A stretch of DNA of 33,429 bases from Chloroflexota bacterium (GTDB taxonomy: Bacteria; Chloroflexota; Anaerolineae; UBA4142; SHND01), in the NCBI GenBank assembly GCA_029778615.1, contig JAKOPZ010000134.1, positions 1 through 33,429 of the forward strand. The letters run 5' to 3'. This document shows positions 1 to 7,321 of this stretch, one piece after another. The position numbers and the translations under genes are program-made. Numbering within the stretch: position 1 is the stretch's first letter; every line of letters starts with the position of its first letter. Under the pieces are notes generated by a model. The model did not search any database. It was not told where the DNA came from and was given only the letters and a program-made list of their open reading frames with translations.

Positions 1-693
1 CTCAATTTCCAGGTCCGTGTCAAACTGCGCATGAGACAATTTTCCTCCCTTGCCATTTAGAACATTCAGACTAAAGGGGCGCAACACCTCTTGTTGCCCA
101 TGTATAGCCACGTCCTCATCAATCTGAATTTTGGCGTTGGCGCGGACTGCATGCGGCGGAACAACAACGCGGACATTGCAGCTTGGCGATACAAGTGTTC
201 CACCATGCTCAACAGAAATATCTGCGGACGCTTTGCGCGCCGTGCCGGGTAGACAAGGACCTTGGATAGGCGTTGCCGTTGGTGTGGCAGTGCGTGTTTT
301 TTTTGCTCGGCGGGTTTTGCGTGCCTGACGTGTTTTTTGGGCGCGCGCGGTTTGTTTAGGGGCGGGAACTTGTCTTGTTCGCGATGCAAGCTCTGTCACA
401 GTCGGCGTCGCATCACCCGGGGCGGTTTCGGTGGCTGTTGGTGATTCTGACGGCGACACAATATCTGTTGCTGTGCGTGTGGGCGCCGGCGTCCTGGTTT
501 TTTTTTGTTTCCGTGTCTTGTTTGGTTTGGGTGTTTTGGTGGCGTACGGCACTTGCATTGATACAGGTTGAGAGGAAGCGGATTCAATTCCTTGCGCCTC
601 TGCATTGACGCTACGACTGGCGGTAAAAAAAATAGACAACAAAACGAAACCAACGATGAGTTGTGTCAAACGGGACGAATTGAAGCGAAGCAT
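1..693 (-). CDS. Secreted Thr/Pro/Lys-rich protein with possible ZU5-like domain (partial, 3' end outside window)
   Basis: An open frame of 231 codons runs from ATG at 693 to the left edge without a stop. GGAGG lies 7 nt upstream of this ATG (702-706), which decides the start over an in-frame GTG at 699. Residues 1 to about 31 look like a signal peptide (Arg and Lys-poor N-tip, hydrophobic core, cleavage near VNA-EA). Residues about 45-150 are a low-complexity Thr/Pro/Lys/Arg linker. The visible C-terminal part begins with GGTLVSP and has a VVVPPHAV motif, which resembles the start of ZU5-type domains; this match is tentative. Export to the cell surface is inferred, function is unknown. It lies downstream of the LuxR-type gene, separated by a terminator-like hairpin and a 10-bp direct repeat. 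Confidence 0.75.
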   Translation of the reverse strand, partial: MLRFNSSRLTQLIVGFVLLSIFFTASRSVNAEAQGIESASSQPVSMQVPYATKTPKPNKTRKQKKTRTPAPTRTATDIVSPSESPTATETAPGDATPTVTELASRTRQVPAPKQTARAQKTRQARKTRRAKKTRTATPTATPIQGPCLPGTARKASADISVEHGGTLVSPSCNVRVVVPPHAVRANAKIQIDEDVAIHGQQEVLRPFSLNVLNGKGGKLSHAQFDTDLEIE

Positions 694-737
694 AGCCACA
701 CCTCCAAAAAAGCAAGTGCGTGCGTGCCTGAAATTCT

Positions 738-776
738 CAAAAGAAAACTCGGCAACCGCACACCATTGCCGAGTTT
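738..776 (-). terminator. Intrinsic terminator after the LuxR-type gene
   Basis: Perfect 11-bp stem (745-755 with 766-776) and a 10-nt loop. On the minus strand it is followed by a T-rich run (TTTTCTTTT). It lies between the stop of the HTH gene (824) and the start of the secreted-protein gene (693), so it could also act as an attenuator for the latter. Confidence 0.7.
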
Positions 777-800
777 AACAATTCCCGAAAACAAAGACAC

Positions 801-820
801 CTGTAGTTTTCTGTAGTTTT
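801..820. repeat. Tandem direct repeat, two 10-bp units
   Basis: CTGTAGTTTT occurs twice in immediate succession just after the stop of the LuxR-type gene and upstream of the secreted-protein gene. One helical turn per unit fits a protein-binding site read twice on the same DNA face. Binding by the adjacent HTH protein is only an inference. Confidence 0.5.
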
Positions 821-823
821 GGG

Positions 824-1174
824 TTAATGCCCTTGCGCCGAGTCTCGAACACGCATTGCTGCTTGCGTTCGCGACCGCACATCAAGTTTCAAAAAAATAT
901 TGCGAATGTGAAAATTCACGGTCTCTTCGGTAATAGTCAAGTCGCGCGCGATTTCCTTGTTCAGCTTGCCTTGTACAATCAACGCCAAGACCTCTCGTTC
1001 GCGGTCTGTCAAAACCTTTCGTTTGCCCGCACGATACTCTGCGCGTTGTTCTCGTACCAGGCGCATAATGGCATGAAGCATCTGCTCCGGCGCAAGGTCG
1101 CTTTGCTTGTCAGACTTGTTTGTGCCCAGGGTGCTTTGCCTTTTCCCCGCTGGATTGTGACGTCGCAAAATCAA
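824..1174 (-). CDS. Short LuxR-type helix-turn-helix regulator (no receiver domain)
   Basis: The protein is up to 116 aa. Residues about 53-110 form a GerE/LuxR HTH: LTDREREVLALI, then NKEIARDL, TVNFHI and KLDVRSR, the standard four-helix DNA-binding pattern. No receiver, PAS or ligand-binding domain precedes it, so it is either a stand-alone HTH protein or a response regulator that lost its N-terminus. The start is unsure: the longest frame begins with TTG at 1174, inside a hairpin arm and without a good Shine-Dalgarno, while ATG at 1081 would give an 85-aa protein that still keeps the HTH. It lies 36 nt downstream of the lipoprotein gene on the same strand. It may control its own neighbours, but the sequence does not prove this. 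Confidence 0.8.
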   Translation of the reverse strand: MILRRHNPAGKRQSTLGTNKSDKQSDLAPEQMLHAIMRLVREQRAEYRAGKRKVLTDREREVLALIVQGKLNKEIARDLTITEETVNFHIRNIFLKLDVRSRTQAAMRVRDSAQGH

Positions 1175-1209
1175 CCCCGCGCTAATTTGCCATTAGCGCG
1201 GGGTTGATT
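1169..1209 (-). terminator. Long perfect hairpin after the lipoprotein gene
   Basis: 18-bp perfect stem (1169-1186 with 1192-1209) with a 5-nt loop, placed 1 nt after the lipoprotein stop codon. Only a short T4 tract follows on the minus strand, so it may be a weak terminator or an mRNA 3'-end stabiliser. It overlaps the nominal start of the LuxR-type gene. Confidence 0.65.
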
Positions 1210-1210
1210 G

Positions 1211-1732
1211 TTATTTCTTGGTCCCCTCAAACCGGATGAAAAAGATTTGCGTCTGCTTGGTACTCTCGTCCTGCACCGGCAATATCATCAGCACCGTTTG
1301 TTTGCCGCTGCTGTCTTGTTTGCCATAGGCGCAAAAGCCGCCTGCCACGCCGCTGCTGCCCGAACCGACCTGACAGCCGCCCGTATCTTCTGAATTCCAA
1401 CCCGCCGTTTTCATCTTGTCCGCTGTGTAAAAATCTGCCACTTGCTGCGGTGTGTCGTTCGTCTGATACGCGATGAAATTGAAACTCTCCAACTTTGTAT
1501 CGCTGTTACTGTTTTGCGCGTTCGCCGCTTGAATGAATCCTTGAATCATCAAATTCACCAGCGGCGGAATATCAATGTTCGCTTTGGTCGCGTTGGGCGG
1601 CGCGGGCACATCGCTCCACAACTCGCTCACCGTGCCGCCTTTCGTGCCCATCACAGATTGCGCGAGACTACAACCCGAAATCACGAACGCGACGACGAGC
1701 AATAGACTCGCCAGTCCAAATTTGGTTTTCAC
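1211..1732 (-). CDS. Small lipoprotein of unknown function
   Basis: 173 aa, start GTG at 1732 with AAAGGAG 9 nt upstream. Residues 1-20 are a lipoprotein signal (Lys near the N-tip, hydrophobic LLLVVAFV) ending in the lipobox VISG-C21, so the mature protein should be lipid-anchored. The remainder is soluble, about 150 aa. It has an ADFYTADKMKTAGW segment, typical of small secreted proteins that describe a step-wise difference, then a Gly/Ser-rich stretch with two Cys and a final beta-strand-rich part. I do not recognise a named family. It is the first gene of the minus-strand group and diverges from metV; the 250-bp gap between them must hold both promoters, but no clear -35/-10 pair is visible. 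Confidence 0.8.
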   Translation of the reverse strand: MKTKFGLASLLLVVAFVISGCSLAQSVMGTKGGTVSELWSDVPAPPNATKANIDIPPLVNLMIQGFIQAANAQNSNSDTKLESFNFIAYQTNDTPQQVADFYTADKMKTAGWNSEDTGGCQVGSGSSGVAGGFCAYGKQDSSGKQTVLMILPVQDESTKQTQIFFIRFEGTKK

Positions 1733-1943
1733 TTTTGTTTACTCCTTTACCTGAATTTCCTTCTGCTTTGCCGGCACGCGATTGGAGCTTGCCAGCCGTT
1801 CCGAATGCGTCATCGAACCGCTTTGGATGTTATCTCCTTTCCATCCCACCTCCAGTTTAACTGTAGCATCAATGCCGAAATTTCCCAATTCTCCATTTTC
1901 GTTTGTCAAAAACACTTGTCGCAAAATCGAAAAATCGAATACA

Positions 1944-1985
1944 CTTGACACCGGATACCGGATACCTGATACTTGCACTCTCATG
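1944..1985. repeat. Heptad array 1, upstream of metV
   Basis: Six in-phase 7-nt units ending at the last base of the metV ATG. The core is CCGGATA, CCGGATA, CCTGATA, framed by CTTGACA and CTTGCAC. No Shine-Dalgarno lies between the array and the start codon. Confidence 0.6.
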
Positions 1986-2534
1986 TTACGTTGGCTCCAG
2001 AATTATCCGCATTTCCTTGAAATCATGTACGACGCGACACACAACGCGCTCGCGCCGTTTCAGCGCTGGTTAAAACCGCGCGGCAGTGTAGAGAAAACGT
2101 TTATCGTCGCGGAAGAAATTACCAAGGGCGCGCTGTTCAATTGCCAAATGTGCGGACAGTGCGTGCTGCATTCGACGGGCATGACGTGCCCGATGAATTG
2201 TCCCAAAAATTTAAGGAACGGTCCGTGCGGCGGCGTGCGCGCGAACGGGCACTGCGAAATCATTCCCGAAATGCGCTGCGTGTGGGTGCAAGCGTGGGAG
2301 CGTTCGCGCGCGATGCCCGAATATGGCAATGAAATTTTGAACGTCCTGCCGCCGGTGAATCGCCGTTTGCAAAATACGTCAGCATGGATAAACGAATTCA
2401 CCGGCATCGCGCAAAAAAATCCGGCGGGCTGGATCGGCGTGAATGAAATACTAATGCGCGACGCGAATGTCATTTCGAGCGGAGCGAGAAATCTCGCGGC
2501 TGACAATGCAGATTTCTCGCTCCGCTCGAAATGA
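1983..2534 (+). CDS. metV: MetV-like partner of methylenetetrahydrofolate reductase (MTHFR C-terminal domain family)
   Basis: 183 aa from ATG 1983; an upstream extension in the same frame is only repeat DNA. The centre carries the Cys pattern of the zinc-binding MTHFR_C/MetV family: NCQMCGQC, then TCPMNCPKNLRNGPCGG, then GHCE and RCVW (residues about 55-105). Family knowledge: in acetogens and relatives MetV forms a complex with MetF and supports reduction of methylenetetrahydrofolate with electrons not supplied directly by NAD(P)H. Here metF follows at once, so a MetVF complex is likely. Oddity: the last about 21 residues, starting VISSGARNL, and the stop codon are supplied by a REP-like hairpin, so the native C-terminus has been replaced. 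No Shine-Dalgarno is visible. Confidence 0.85.
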   Translation: MLRWLQNYPHFLEIMYDATHNALAPFQRWLKPRGSVEKTFIVAEEITKGALFNCQMCGQCVLHSTGMTCPMNCPKNLRNGPCGGVRANGHCEIIPEMRCVWVQAWERSRAMPEYGNEILNVLPPVNRRLQNTSAWINEFTGIAQKNPAGWIGVNEILMRDANVISSGARNLAADNADFSLRSK

Positions 2535-2536
2535 CA
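2468..2536. repeat. REP-like hairpin copy 1 (metV/metF junction)
   Basis: Perfect 27-bp inverted repeat (2468-2494 with 2510-2536) with a 15-nt loop. The outer ends read TGTCATTTCGAG and its complement. The same ends recur at four other places in the window. It overlaps the 3' end of metV and lies just upstream of metF. Confidence 0.9.
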
Positions 2537-2547
2537 CAACATTTTTT

Positions 2548-3504
2548 GTGCCCCCCCCCTCTTCCAATCTCGTCTCCGGTTCGCGTCTCGAACGCGTGTT
2601 GAAAGCCGGACGCTTTGCGGTGACGGCGGAATTGAATCCGCCGGACAGCGCCGACCCGCAAGCGGTGTATGACCGCGCGCTCGTGCTCGCAACGGTGTGC
2701 GATGCGATTAACGCGACGGACGCGTCGGGCGCGCATTGTCACATGTCGAGCGTGAGCATGTGCGCGTTATTGACGCGCGCGGGGTACGAACCGATTTATC
2801 AAATTTCGTGCCGCGACAGAAATCGCATTGCGATTCAAGGCGATGTGTTGGGCGCGGCGGCGATGGGCGTGAAAAATGTTTTGTGTCTCACAGGCGACGG
2901 CGTGCAAGCGGGCGACCAACCCGAAGCGAAACCCGTTTTCGATTTGGATTCGCTCACGCTCTTGCGTACCGTCCGCATCATGCGCGACGCGGGACAATTT
3001 TTGAGCGGACGGAAATTGGATGTGCCGCCGCGTGTGTTCGTGGGCGCAGCAGAGAATCCGTTCGCGCCGCCGTTTGATTTTCGTCCGCTGCGTCTGCAAA
3101 AAAAATGGCAAGCCGGCGCGGAATTTATTCAAACACAGTATTGTTTTGACATTGCGCGGCTGCGCGAGTTTATGCAGCGCGTAGTAGATTTGGGCTTGCA
3201 CGAAAAATTGTACATCCTCGTCGGCGTCGGTCCGCTGCGTTCCGCGCGCGTCGCGGAATGGATGCGGACCAATGTGCCCGGTGTGCACATTCCCGACACG
3301 ATGGTGGAACGTTTGCGCGGCGCAGAAAACCAAGCGCGCGAAGGAAAAAAGTTGTGCATCGAATTGATTCAACAGGTGCGCGAAATTCCCGGCGTGCGCG
3401 GTGTGCACGTGATGGCGTATCGGCAAGAAGAATTGGTTGCCGAAATTATTGACGAAGCGGGTCTCTTGCCGCGCGTGACAGAAAAAGATTTGGCGCGGCG
3501 GTAA
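2548..3504 (+). CDS. metF: Methylenetetrahydrofolate reductase, MetF type
   Basis: About 318 aa from GTG 2548. The frame is open further upstream to ATG 2467, but that part translates the REP hairpin. The product is the FAD-binding TIM barrel of MTHFR: FAVTAELNPP (first strand), DAINATDASGAH, then YQISCRDRNRIAIQGDVLGA, VLCLTGDG and, later, AGAEFIQTQYCFD and LYILVGVGP. It should reduce 5,10-methylene-THF to 5-methyl-THF, feeding methionine synthesis or a methyl branch of C1 metabolism. With metV next to it, a MetVF complex is inferred. Oddities: there is no Shine-Dalgarno, and a run of nine C follows the GTG directly (2551-2559), so slippage there would switch the frame unless translation starts further down, for example at GTG 2596. 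Confidence 0.88.
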   Translation: MPPPSSNLVSGSRLERVLKAGRFAVTAELNPPDSADPQAVYDRALVLATVCDAINATDASGAHCHMSSVSMCALLTRAGYEPIYQISCRDRNRIAIQGDVLGAAAMGVKNVLCLTGDGVQAGDQPEAKPVFDLDSLTLLRTVRIMRDAGQFLSGRKLDVPPRVFVGAAENPFAPPFDFRPLRLQKKWQAGAEFIQTQYCFDIARLREFMQRVVDLGLHEKLYILVGVGPLRSARVAEWMRTNVPGVHIPDTMVERLRGAENQAREGKKLCIELIQQVREIPGVRGVHVMAYRQEELVAEIIDEAGLLPRVTEKDLARR

Positions 3505-3512
3505 CAGTTTGC

Positions 3513-3563
3513 CATTTCAAGCGGAGCGAGAAATCTAGATTTCTCACTGCGTTCGAAATGACA
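3513..3563. repeat. REP-like hairpin copy 2 (after metF)
   Basis: Inverted repeat of about 24 bp with some mismatches and almost no loop (arms meet at 3536/3537). After the right end it shares the flank CACAACATTT with copy 1, so the shared unit is longer than the palindrome. Copies 1 and 2 bracket metF. Confidence 0.85.
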
Positions 3564-3571
3564 CAACATTT

Positions 3572-4810
3572 ATGAACCTCACCTCCCTCTCAAAATTTTT
3601 ACGCTCGCCGCGTTTCCCCATTTTCATGATTGTGTTTGTGGATGTGTTGGGGCTCGGCATCACGATTCCGGTGCTTCCGTTGTTCGCCCAAAATCAATTG
3701 GGCGCGTCCGCCGCGCAGATTACTCTGCTCACTTCGATTTTTTTCGGCGCACAATTTATTGCGTCACCGTTTCTCGGGCGTCTTTCCGACCGCGTGGGCA
3801 GGCGCCCTGTCTTGATTGTTTCGCAAGCGGGGACCTTGACGGCGCTGTTGATGAACGGACTCGCGCCCGCGCTCCTTTTTTTGTACATCGCGCGCGTGAT
3901 TGATGGATTGACGGGCGGCAACATTACGGTCGCGCAAGCGTACCTTGCAGATGTGACCGAAGAACACAACCGCACGCGCGGCTTGGGGCTCATCAGCGCG
4001 GCGTTCAGCGCGGGTTTTATTTTCGGTCCCGCGTTCGGCGGCATTCTCGCCGCGCAGTTCGGTCCGCGCGTGCCATTTTTCGCGGCGGCGGGCATGTCGC
4101 TCACGACGATTTTGCTTTCCACCTTTTTGCTGCCCGAATCGCTGACGCCCGAAAAGCGCAAGAGTGACCACGCCGCCGCGCAGTTGACGCCGCGCCGCAG
4201 TCAATGGGAATTGCTGCGCGTGCCTTCGGTGTTATTGATTCTGCTCGTGGGGCTGGGCACGCAGGTCAGTTTCTTTTCGTTTCAAACGACGTTCGTGTTG
4301 TGGGCAGAACATCTACTCTTTCCTACCGAATCGCAATCGTATGTTTCGCTCGCGGTCAGTTTGATTTTCACGCTCATTGGGATTACGGGCGTGATTACAC
4401 AAATTTGGCTCGTCGGTCCGTTCGTGAAACGTTTTGGCGAATTGAATCTCGCGTTGGGCGGAAATTTTTCGCGCGCGATGGGGTACGGTCTGCTCGCGGC
4501 GTTCCCATTTCTGTTCACGGTGATTGCAACAATTCCGCTGCTCGCGATTGGCGCGGGCGTCGCGCTGCCTTCGATTGTGGCGTTGTTGACGTTTGCCGCG
4601 CCGCCGCACGCGCGCGGCGGCGTGCTCGGCTTGAATCAGTCCGCGAACGCGTTGGGCAGTGTTTTGGGTCCGCTCATTGCGGGATTCTTGTTTGATACCA
4701 TTAACCCCAATGCGCCGATGATTGCGGCGAGCGTCATCATGTTTATCACCGTTTTGCTCGGGCTAAATTTGTATCGCTTTCCGCTCGAACGCGCCAAGCC
4801 GCCAAGGTAG
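3572..4810 (+). CDS. MFS transporter, TetA-like drug/H+ antiporter family
   Basis: 412 aa, near the usual length for a 12-helix major facilitator. Motif A is present between helices 2 and 3 (GRLSDRVGRRPV, residues 69-80), followed by ARVIDGLTGGN (helix 4) and a glycine-rich helix-5 motif, FSAGFIFGPAFGG, which is the motif C position typical of 12-helix antiporters. A second Gly-rich stretch, LGLNQSANALGSVLGPLIAG, lies near the C-terminus. It is an inner-membrane carrier. Export of a small molecule in exchange for protons is inferred from family, and the substrate is unknown. Its ATG follows REP copy 2 by 8 nt with no Shine-Dalgarno. Confidence 0.88.
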   Translation: MNLTSLSKFLRSPRFPIFMIVFVDVLGLGITIPVLPLFAQNQLGASAAQITLLTSIFFGAQFIASPFLGRLSDRVGRRPVLIVSQAGTLTALLMNGLAPALLFLYIARVIDGLTGGNITVAQAYLADVTEEHNRTRGLGLISAAFSAGFIFGPAFGGILAAQFGPRVPFFAAAGMSLTTILLSTFLLPESLTPEKRKSDHAAAQLTPRRSQWELLRVPSVLLILLVGLGTQVSFFSFQTTFVLWAEHLLFPTESQSYVSLAVSLIFTLIGITGVITQIWLVGPFVKRFGELNLALGGNFSRAMGYGLLAAFPFLFTVIATIPLLAIGAGVALPSIVALLTFAAPPHARGGVLGLNQSANALGSVLGPLIAGFLFDTINPNAPMIAASVIMFITVLLGLNLYRFPLERAKPPR

Positions 4811-4822
4811 CCGCGCCGAGTG

Positions 4823-4850
4823 TTGACACGCGCGCCCCCCGCGCTATAAT
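4823..4850 (+). promoter_or_regulatory. Sigma-70-type promoter for the 5088 lipoprotein gene
   Basis: TTGACA (4823-4828), a 16-bp spacer and TATAAT (4845-4850): both consensus hexamers are perfect. Transcription would begin near 4857 and leave a leader of about 230 nt before the start codon. The leader holds no ORF or RNA class I recognise. Confidence 0.75.
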
Positions 4851-5036
4851 TGCGCCCATTGCAGTACTGCCTTGTTGCCTTGAAACCCCCTATCTTGTGT
4901 TCTTCGCGTGTGGATTTCTTCTTGGAACGAGTGAATCCCGAAAAACCACCACCGCATGTTTCTGCATAAATAGTTTTTAGATTGGACTCGCGCGCGGGTC
5001 TAAAACCAAGACTCGCCCGTAGTATATCGTTGTGAC

Positions 5037-5059
5037 ATGTTCACCTCTGCGGTGAACAT
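5037..5059 (+). promoter_or_regulatory. Leader inverted repeat next to the ribosome binding site
   Basis: ATGTTCACC (5037-5045) and GGTGAACAT (5051-5059) form a perfect 9-bp palindrome with a 5-nt loop. It ends 15 nt before the strong Shine-Dalgarno at 5075-5084 of the substrate-binding-protein gene. It could be an operator on DNA or a translation-modulating hairpin on RNA. Confidence 0.55.
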
Positions 5060-5087
5060 TGAACTTTTTCCTTTGGAGGAGGAGAAA

Positions 5088-6788
5088 ATGTTCAAATTTA
5101 CACGTGCATTGTGGGTTTTCGCCGCATTGATTGCGCTCGTCGCCGTCATCGCCTGCGCGCCCGCCGCACAACCGACTACCGCGCCGCCCACCGCGGCGGC
5201 GCAACCCACTACTGCGCCCGCGCAGCCCACCGCAGTCCCGCCAACCGCCGCGCCCGCGCCCACTCAAGCGCCCGCCGCAGGTGGCGCCAAAGACACGATC
5301 GTCTGGGTTAAAGACATTACTGACATCACCACGCTGGACCCCGCCGGTACGTACGAATTTAGCGGCTGGCTCGCAGTTCACAGCATCTATGACACGCTCG
5401 TCGTTTTCGAAGGCGCTGACCTGACCACGCTTAAACCGGGTCTCGCCGAGAAATGGGATATCAAAGATGCGGGCGACCACTGGGAGCTTGTCTTTACGCT
5501 CAAAGATGGTGTGAAATTCGCAAGTGGCAATCCGCTCACTTCAGCCGATGTGGTCTATTCGAATGTGCGCGCCATCAATCTCAATCAAGCCCCCGGCTTT
5601 TTGTGGACGGACACGGGCGGCTTGAAAGCGGACAGCATCACCGCACCCGATGCCAAGACGGTTGTGTTCAATATGCCCAAGACCGCGAGTCCTGTGGAAT
5701 TTTTGAGCGTCCTCACCGCAGCCCCTCTTGGTATCGTGGATTCCGTCGAAGTGAAAAAACACGAAATGACGGTGGATGGCAAAAATGATTACGGCAACGG
5801 CTGGCTCAAAGACCATTCGGCGGGCAGTGGTCCGTACATGCTCGACCACTGGACCAAAGATGTCGAATGGCTTTTGAAAGCCAATCCGAACGCGGCAGTC
5901 CAACCCAAGTCGCCGCAGATTCTCGTCAAGAACGTTCAAGACCCCTCCGTTCAGCAATCGCTTCTCGAAAAGGGTGACGCCGACATCGCGTACGATTTGA
6001 CGCCCGAACAAATCAAAGCGTTAGAGGGCAACAAAGACATCACCATTCGTAAAGAAGGCAATCTCAACATCTTTTACATGGGGATGAATGTCAACGTCAA
6101 GCCGCTCGATAATCCAAAGGTGCGCGAGGCGATTCGATACGCGATTGATTACGATGGAATTGCGAATGACTTGCTTTCGGGCAACGCCAAAGTATTGCAA
6201 ACGATTATTCCCGATGGACTGGCAGGCGCAAACACCGACATCATTTTCAAACGCGATGTGGAGAAAGCCAAGGCACTGCTGAAAGAAGCCGGAGTGGATG
6301 GTTTTGAAATTGACCTCATGACCTACACCGGCAGCAACGGCATTGTGCAATGGAGTGACCTCGCCGCCAAACTGCAAGCCGACCTCGCTGAAATCGGAGT
6401 CAAGGTCAACGTCAAACAGCAGCCCTCTGCGGAACTGCTCAAGGTGTATCGCGCGTCCGAAGCGACGATTGTGGTATTGGCATGGGGTCCGGATTATCCC
6501 GACCCAAATACGAACGCCACACCGTTCGGCGATGCCAATGTCAAATCTATCGCCAAGCGCAACAACTGGCTCGACCAAAAAGCGGCGGACATGGTAGCGG
6601 CTGCAAAACTCGAAGCCGACCCTGCCAAACGCGTGGCGATGTATAAAGAAATCACCGATTACATCGCGCATAACGGACCGTATGCGGTAATGTTCCAACC
6701 GGTCACGCTCATCGCGCTGCGTTCGAACGTGCAAGGATTCACATGGAATCCCATGCTCTATTCGGACTTGTGGACATTGAGCAAATAA
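5088..6788 (+). CDS. ABC importer substrate-binding lipoprotein, family 5 (peptide/nickel/opine type)
   Basis: 566 aa from ATG 5088, chosen for the GGAGGAGGAG just upstream and because the signal peptide starts here. Residues 1-22 are a lipoprotein signal with VAVIAC23 as lipobox, then an Ala/Pro/Thr/Gln tether to about residue 65. The rest is a SBP_bac_5 domain: DTLVVFEG, LKPGLAEKWD, FTLKDGVKFASGNPLTSADVVYS, then DNPKVREAIRYAIDYDGI and VVLAWGPDYPDPN. These are typical of DppA/OppA-like receptors that bind peptides, oligosaccharides or metal chelates outside the membrane. The DppB/DppC-like permeases at 7821 and 8827 are the likely partners, although two unrelated genes and a terminator lie between. 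No ATPase gene is present in the window. Confidence 0.9.
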   Translation: MFKFTRALWVFAALIALVAVIACAPAAQPTTAPPTAAAQPTTAPAQPTAVPPTAAPAPTQAPAAGGAKDTIVWVKDITDITTLDPAGTYEFSGWLAVHSIYDTLVVFEGADLTTLKPGLAEKWDIKDAGDHWELVFTLKDGVKFASGNPLTSADVVYSNVRAINLNQAPGFLWTDTGGLKADSITAPDAKTVVFNMPKTASPVEFLSVLTAAPLGIVDSVEVKKHEMTVDGKNDYGNGWLKDHSAGSGPYMLDHWTKDVEWLLKANPNAAVQPKSPQILVKNVQDPSVQQSLLEKGDADIAYDLTPEQIKALEGNKDITIRKEGNLNIFYMGMNVNVKPLDNPKVREAIRYAIDYDGIANDLLSGNAKVLQTIIPDGLAGANTDIIFKRDVEKAKALLKEAGVDGFEIDLMTYTGSNGIVQWSDLAAKLQADLAEIGVKVNVKQQPSAELLKVYRASEATIVVLAWGPDYPDPNTNATPFGDANVKSIAKRNNWLDQKAADMVAAAKLEADPAKRVAMYKEITDYIAHNGPYAVMFQPVTLIALRSNVQGFTWNPMLYSDLWTLSK

Positions 6789-6816
6789 GCAAATGATGTA
6801 AAGGTCAAACGTAATG

Positions 6817-6863
6817 ACGACGCGCGTATTGATGATACAATACGCGCGTCGTTCGATTTTTTT
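6817..6863 (+). terminator. Intrinsic terminator after the substrate-binding protein
   Basis: 14-bp perfect stem (6817-6830 with 6839-6852), an 8-nt loop, and T7 at 6857-6863. It separates the abundant receptor transcript from the downstream permease genes. Confidence 0.9.
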
Positions 6864-6874
6864 CCATCCTTCTT

Positions 6875-7321
6875 ATGCCATACGACCCCACCCTCATTGA
6901 ACAAAACAACGCGTCACGCGCGGGCATGCGCGCATTGTTTGAAAAATTGTCAGACGCGCACTATGCGATTCCACTCGACAACGATTGGACAATTGGCACA
7001 ACGCTCGCGCATGTTGCCGTATTTGATTCGCGCGCGATTCAAATTTTGAATCGTTGGGAACGCGAAGGCGTCGCGCCGTCGCCGAATGATGTGGATGTCA
7101 TCAACGCCGCGTTGATTCCCATTTTGCGCGCGCTGCCGCCTGCGTCCATCAAAACGCTCGTACTGGAATTGGCGGAAACGCTCGATGCGAAGCTCGCCGC
7201 GCTGCCGGATAATGTTCTCGAACAATTTGAAACCGTCGGCGGCAAACCATTCAATCTCTCGCGCGCAAAGCATCGCAACGAGCATATCGAACAAATTCTC
7301 ACCGCGCTAAACAACCCATGA
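6875..7321 (+). CDS. DinB-superfamily protein (putative thiol-dependent metalloenzyme)
   Basis: 148 aa, close to the usual length for a DinB four-helix bundle. The three His expected to bind the metal are in place: H46 in TTLAHVAVFD, and H133 and H137 in KHRNEHIEQI. The family includes mycothiol- or bacillithiol-dependent transferases and isomerases, and many members have no known reaction; the substrate here is unknown. The start is ATG 6875, 12 nt after the terminator, with no Shine-Dalgarno. Its last codons overlap the next gene by 4 nt (ATGA at 7318), so the two are translationally coupled. Confidence 0.8.
   Translation: MPYDPTLIEQNNASRAGMRALFEKLSDAHYAIPLDNDWTIGTTLAHVAVFDSRAIQILNRWEREGVAPSPNDVDVINAALIPILRALPPASIKTLVLELAETLDAKLAALPDNVLEQFETVGGKPFNLSRAKHRNEHIEQILTALNNP

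Noticed and set aside
1782-1982. 67-residue N-terminal extension of metV
   Set aside because: It translates spacer and heptad repeat; homology-like Cys motifs begin only after 1983.
1739-1984. 81-codon minus-strand frame between the lipoprotein and metV
   Set aside because: Its first residues translate the heptad array, it has no family signature, and its stop lies just ahead of the lipoprotein start. Kept as spacer.
2467-2547. N-terminal extension of metF starting inside the REP hairpin
   Set aside because: The residues are REP-encoded and have no ribosome binding site. A start at or after 2548 is more likely, though expression from 2467 cannot be excluded.
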